Positions 6,797 through 9,904 of a DNA stretch of 9,904 nt are shown piece by piece. The translations under genes and the position numbers were made by a program. Origin of the DNA: Thermoplasmatota archaeon (GTDB taxonomy: Archaea > Thermoplasmatota > Penumbrarchaeia > Penumbrarchaeales > Penumbrarchaeaceae); assembly GCA_030591285.1 (NCBI GenBank), contig JAUVBH010000040.1, positions 1 through 9,904 of the forward strand, in the 5' to 3' direction. Position 1 is the first letter of the stretch, and each line of letters starts with the position of its first letter. Below the pieces are notes generated by a model. The model was not told where the DNA came from. It worked only from the letters and a program-made list of their open reading frames with translations, and did no database searches.

Positions 6797-8629
6797 ATGG
6801 AAAAAACCACCGAGGAGCAGGAGGATGTAGCTTCGGATGAGGTCGATGAGGATATCAACGATGGTTCCATGATAACAATGGATGAAGAGGATATCGTTCT
6901 CAAGGACAACAAGACCGGGAAAAAGAGATCTGTCCTCGATGTTAGCTGGTTGTTCAGGAAAGGTCCAGCGCTAACCAAGAAAGCCAGAGAAGAGGATATC
7001 GATGAAGAGACCCTTGCTGAAATGAAGCCTGGAGAAAGGATGAGATACCGCAGAAGGAAGCAGGATCGTGAGCAGCTTAAAGGGAAAAAATTATTTGACC
7101 TCCCCATCCTAAACGAAAAGCTTTGGGATCTTGTTGATGATATCATTCCCATCAGGGAGAACTATTCCTATACCAGGACTGTCAGAAGCAAAAAGACAAA
7201 GGACCTGGTATATGAGGTCATAGAACCTCCGATGGACAAGGAGGAGATCTACCTATTTGAATATCTCAGATCAACTCTGGAACATAATTTTGAGATCGAC
7301 CGGGGTGAAGCGGACGACGTAGAAAATGAATTGAAGCTTCGAATGCAGATGAGGAAGTTCCTTGCACTGGCTGGAAGGAAAGTTGATCTCATCCCATTTG
7401 AAAAGATATTCTACTATCTATCCAACCATTTCCTGGGTTATGGCAAGATCCATGCTTTCATGGAAGATAATCAGATGGAGGATGTTTCCTGTGATGGGAC
7501 CAACATTCCGATCTTTGTTTTCCACAGAAAATACAAGAACATCAGGACACGTGTCGTCATAGAGGATGAAGAGGAACTTGATAACTTCGTTGTAGGTCTG
7601 GCTCAGAGGTCAGGAAAGCACATTTCCATTATGCATCCGATCCTTGACGCAACATTGCCTGATGGTTCAAGATTGAATGCAACGTTCGGGAAGGAGATAA
7701 CCACCAAGGGTTCATCTTTCACCATCAGGAAATTCAAGGAAGATCCATTGACAATGGTCAACCTTATCCTTTGGAAAACCCTCTCTCCCGAGATGGCTGC
7801 CCATCTCTGGTTGGCCGTCCAGTACGGTGACACTATGATGGTGTCAGGCGGGACTGCTTCTGGGAAAACAACCACTCTGAATGCCATCAGTCATTTCATA
7901 CCCCCATCATCAAAGATCATCACTATAGAGGACACAAGGGAGATGCAGCTACCCCATATGAACTGGATCGCTGGCTTAACAAGGGAGAAAAAGGGTGAAT
8001 CCACCGGCCAATCCATCGACATGTATACCTTACTTGTTGCTGCTTTGAGACAAAGACCAGAGTATATGATCGTTGGTGAGGTCAGAGGGAAAGAGACCAT
8101 GGCCGTGTTCCAGGCAATGGCAACAGGACAGGTCACATATGCAACAATACATGCAGATTCGGTCTCAGCCATTGTTCATCGGTTAGAGAACCCACCGATC
8201 AATATTCCGCGTATCCTTATACTTGGATTGAACCTTGTTCTTCTCCAGGCCCAGGTCAGGGTCAAGAACAAGAGAACGAGAAGGATCAAGGACCTGGTGG
8301 AGATCGTTGGACAGGATCCGGTATCTTCCGAGATCATATCCAACAAGGTCTATACCTGGAATCCTGCCAAGGATGAGTTCAGGTTCTCTGGTCATTCCAA
8401 TCTATATGAAAAGATCATGGACAGAGAAGGTTTTACCACCGAGGAGATCACCTCGGAAATACACAACCGTTCCGATGTTCTTAGATGGCTAGCCTATAGT
8501 GATCAGACCAACTATCAGGAAGTGGCCAATGTCGTGAATGAGTATTACAGGAGTCCAGCACCGCTGGTCGAAAGGGCAAGAAGAGAGCTTTCAACCCTCA
8601 GGCTGGAAAAGCCTGATCTCAAACTTTGA
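6797..8629 (+). CDS. Type II/IV secretion system ATPase, archaellum/pilus class (VirB11/GspE/ArlI superfamily)
   Basis: Hexameric cytoplasmic ATPase that would drive assembly of a pilus-like filament or secretion apparatus. In the 610-residue product: Walker A GGTASGKTTT (351-360), Asp box TIEDTRE (376-382), Walker B region MIVGEVRGKE (424-433, E428) and His box ATIHADS (449-455), all intact. The C-terminal WLAYSDQTNYQEVANVVNEY (564-583) resembles the tail of ArlI/FlaI-like proteins. The N-terminus carries a very acidic stretch (1-37) and then a basic segment (about 80-98) before the usual N-terminal domain. ATG 6797 is chosen; a TTG at 6764 would add 11 residues of unlikely composition. The ribosome binding site is weak (AGGAAG just before ATG). 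No ArlJ/TadC-type membrane protein or pilin is adjacent, so the partner system is unknown. A pilus ATPase is likelier than the archaellum motor, as no arl genes are seen. Confidence 0.9.
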   Translation: MEKTTEEQEDVASDEVDEDINDGSMITMDEEDIVLKDNKTGKKRSVLDVSWLFRKGPALTKKAREEDIDEETLAEMKPGERMRYRRRKQDREQLKGKKLFDLPILNEKLWDLVDDIIPIRENYSYTRTVRSKKTKDLVYEVIEPPMDKEEIYLFEYLRSTLEHNFEIDRGEADDVENELKLRMQMRKFLALAGRKVDLIPFEKIFYYLSNHFLGYGKIHAFMEDNQMEDVSCDGTNIPIFVFHRKYKNIRTRVVIEDEEELDNFVVGLAQRSGKHISIMHPILDATLPDGSRLNATFGKEITTKGSSFTIRKFKEDPLTMVNLILWKTLSPEMAAHLWLAVQYGDTMMVSGGTASGKTTTLNAISHFIPPSSKIITIEDTREMQLPHMNWIAGLTREKKGESTGQSIDMYTLLVAALRQRPEYMIVGEVRGKETMAVFQAMATGQVTYATIHADSVSAIVHRLENPPINIPRILILGLNLVLLQAQVRVKNKRTRRIKDLVEIVGQDPVSSEIISNKVYTWNPAKDEFRFSGHSNLYEKIMDREGFTTEEITSEIHNRSDVLRWLAYSDQTNYQEVANVVNEYYRSPAPLVERARRELSTLRLEKPDLKL

Positions 8630-8680
8630 TCAAGCGTCTAGAGGATTGTTCTATGACTAGAGACCTGTTCCATTAGTGGT

Positions 8681-8688
8681 TAATATAC
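8681..8688 (+). promoter_or_regulatory. TATA box of the exported-protein gene
   Basis: TAATATAC in the 87-base gap after the ATPase gene. Its centre is about 32 bases before the ATG at 8717, placing the transcript start near 8711 and leaving almost no leader. It suggests the exported protein is transcribed separately from the ATPase. Position and composition are the only evidence. Confidence 0.4.
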
Positions 8689-8716
8689 TCTCAGTTGTGG
8701 TTTTCTTAGTGATAAT

Positions 8717-9889
8717 ATGGGAGAAATGATGAAGATATGGATTATCTTGATCCTGGGTTTCACGTTTTTAACAGGATCCATGATCACCGTGACAGCCCAG
8801 GAAGCTGCAGGAGAGGAAAAAGGAATAGAGAACAGCCCTGAATCCGAGGGGACACCTGAGGGCAATAGTGAAGGTCCGCAGGGTTTTACCGAAATGTTCG
8901 GTCAGTTCCAACTTGATGAAGAGGGATTGTCCGGAAGATATGTCAGTTTCGGTATAGAGGATGGAACGGTCGTTGACTACAGTTTCGTCCCAGAGGAGGA
9001 GGCAATATTTTCATCTATCTCCTCTACATCCGATCTTTTCAATGATGAAAACACAAGAATGGATGGTGCAGTGTTCCATGCGGAACTAGATGGATTACAC
9101 TTCATGTCACATAACAATCCAACATCAATGGTGCACATCCTGTATTCAGGTGATGAATGGGTCAATGTCTCCTTCGCTCTCGAAGAAGGAATTACCCTAG
9201 GAGAAATTAACGAAAATGAACTTCCAATTGAGGGGCTTGCCTCTGAAGCATGGATCACGATTGGTACAGAGGACTTTGCAAAAGAGAAAGGAGTTCTAGA
9301 GATCAATATGACCAAAGGTGTCATGGTATCTTTCTACCGGAGTCCATATCAGACCATGTCCTCATTCCAGGAGAACCTGAAAAGGGCTGTCTCCGAAGGT
9401 AAGGTTGATGGCGAGCTCCAGGTTATGTCAAAAGAAGGAGGGGACACCGAATCCCAACATTTCCCCTATCAGGGAAAAGTAGAGATGCAGGTCAAGGGTT
9501 CCGATGAAGGTAAAATGCTAAAGGTCGAGGTCCAGAGCCAGGAGAAAGCTGGAAAGATCTTGATGTTCAAAGTTCAGGGACAAGTCCTTGGAGATGTCGA
9601 AGTTGGCAAGGTGGGAGTGGAATTCGATGGTGAGAAGGCTGAAATGGTAGATTCTGCTGAGGAGGTCCTGAATGGAAATACAACCATGTGTCAGTATTAT
9701 CTGGAGAAGGATGATGATGGTTGTTACCAAGCAATGGTCTATGTCCCTAGCTTCTCATCCCATGAGATTACTTTCATCACAGAAGATGATACAAGTGACA
9801 GTCCATTTCTCTCTTTCGGATTGTTGATATTGACGCTAGTATTTGCTTCCGCGGTGGCGATCACCCTGCTCATTGGCAGAAAAAAGTGA
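8717..9889 (+). CDS. Exported, C-terminally membrane-anchored protein of unknown function
   Basis: No family recognised. The 390-residue product begins with a signal peptide (hydrophobic core about 6-24, likely cut after VTA at 27). An acidic low-complexity linker rich in Glu, Gly, Ser and Pro follows (about 28-56), then a mostly beta-like extracellular region. It ends in one transmembrane segment (about 364-387) and a GRKK stop-transfer tail, giving an outside-facing type I topology. N-glycosylation sequons lie at N150, N197 and N321. The only two cysteines, C325 and C336, frame an acidic loop (EKDDD) and could form a disulfide. Residues about 225-310 are rich in short charged beta-strand repeats of the VEMQVKG/VEVQSQ type. 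ATG 8717 is used; an ATG at 8729, with GGGAG five bases ahead, gives an equally good signal peptide. It lies next to a secretion ATPase, but no functional link is shown. Confidence 0.82.
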   Translation: MGEMMKIWIILILGFTFLTGSMITVTAQEAAGEEKGIENSPESEGTPEGNSEGPQGFTEMFGQFQLDEEGLSGRYVSFGIEDGTVVDYSFVPEEEAIFSSISSTSDLFNDENTRMDGAVFHAELDGLHFMSHNNPTSMVHILYSGDEWVNVSFALEEGITLGEINENELPIEGLASEAWITIGTEDFAKEKGVLEINMTKGVMVSFYRSPYQTMSSFQENLKRAVSEGKVDGELQVMSKEGGDTESQHFPYQGKVEMQVKGSDEGKMLKVEVQSQEKAGKILMFKVQGQVLGDVEVGKVGVEFDGEKAEMVDSAEEVLNGNTTMCQYYLEKDDDGCYQAMVYVPSFSSHEITFITEDDTSDSPFLSFGLLILTLVFASAVAITLLIGRKK

Positions 9890-9904
9890 TGAACATTGGT
9901 TGCC

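Noticed and set aside
6781..7152. 123-residue minus-strand reading frame over the ATPase N-terminus
   Set aside because: It is a serine-rich shadow of the charged sense codons, has no promoter or binding site, and the sense gene is certain.
8637..8661. TCTAG/CTAGA inverted repeat as terminator after the ATPase gene
   Set aside because: Only five pairs with a 15-base loop and no following T-run; archaeal terminators do not need a hairpin.
1..9904. Mobile element, CRISPR array or defence system
   Set aside because: No transposase, integrase, terminal repeats, regularly spaced repeats or nuclease/toxin domains were seen; the genes look like ordinary chromosomal transport, regulation and surface functions.

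Overview
The window reads as chromosomal DNA of an archaeon, probably a euryarchaeon. Reasons: TATA-type promoter elements (TTATATA, ATATATAT) about 25 bases ahead of likely transcript starts; GGTGA-type ribosome binding sites; heavy use of AGG/AGA arginine and ATA isoleucine codons; a regulator built from a helix-turn-helix plus the archaeal ThiN domain; and an ATPase of the archaeal archaellum/type IV pilus class. A Thermoplasmata-like lineage is possible, but the sequence alone does not settle this. Seven protein genes fill nearly all of the window. I see no insertion sequences, CRISPR arrays, tRNA or rRNA.

Left half, minus strand (56-4785): a four-gene operon read right to left. It holds a ThiR-type regulator (HTH + ThiN), a membrane-anchored ThiB-like thiamine-binding protein, a ThiP-like permease with two fused permease domains, and a ThiQ-like ABC ATPase with a C-terminal TOBE-like extension. 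The genes overlap or nearly touch, and internal GGTGA-type sites lie just before three of the starts. The likely logic is that ThiR senses intracellular thiamine phosphate and shuts off both itself and the uptake system when thiamine is sufficient. A GTTAT-N8-ATAAC inverted repeat between the TATA box and the expected transcript start of the operon is a candidate operator.

Middle, plus strand (4903-6534): a 543-residue soluble, lysine-rich protein that I do not recognise. It is transcribed divergently from the thiamine operon and has a central cysteine cluster. After it comes a 262-base gap (6535-6796). The gap contains a conspicuously GC-rich, hairpin-forming block (about 6598-6690) placed at the right distance from its own TATA box, so it may be a small RNA gene or a structured leader. 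Two more TATA boxes follow.

Right part, plus strand (6797-9889): a 610-residue secretion/pilus ATPase (VirB11/GspE/ArlI superfamily) with all its nucleotide-binding motifs and a long charged N-terminal extension, then a 390-residue exported protein with a signal peptide and a C-terminal membrane anchor. They are separated by 87 bases with a separate TATA box. No ArlJ/TadC-like membrane partner and no pilin lies in the window, so what the ATPase drives cannot be read from here.
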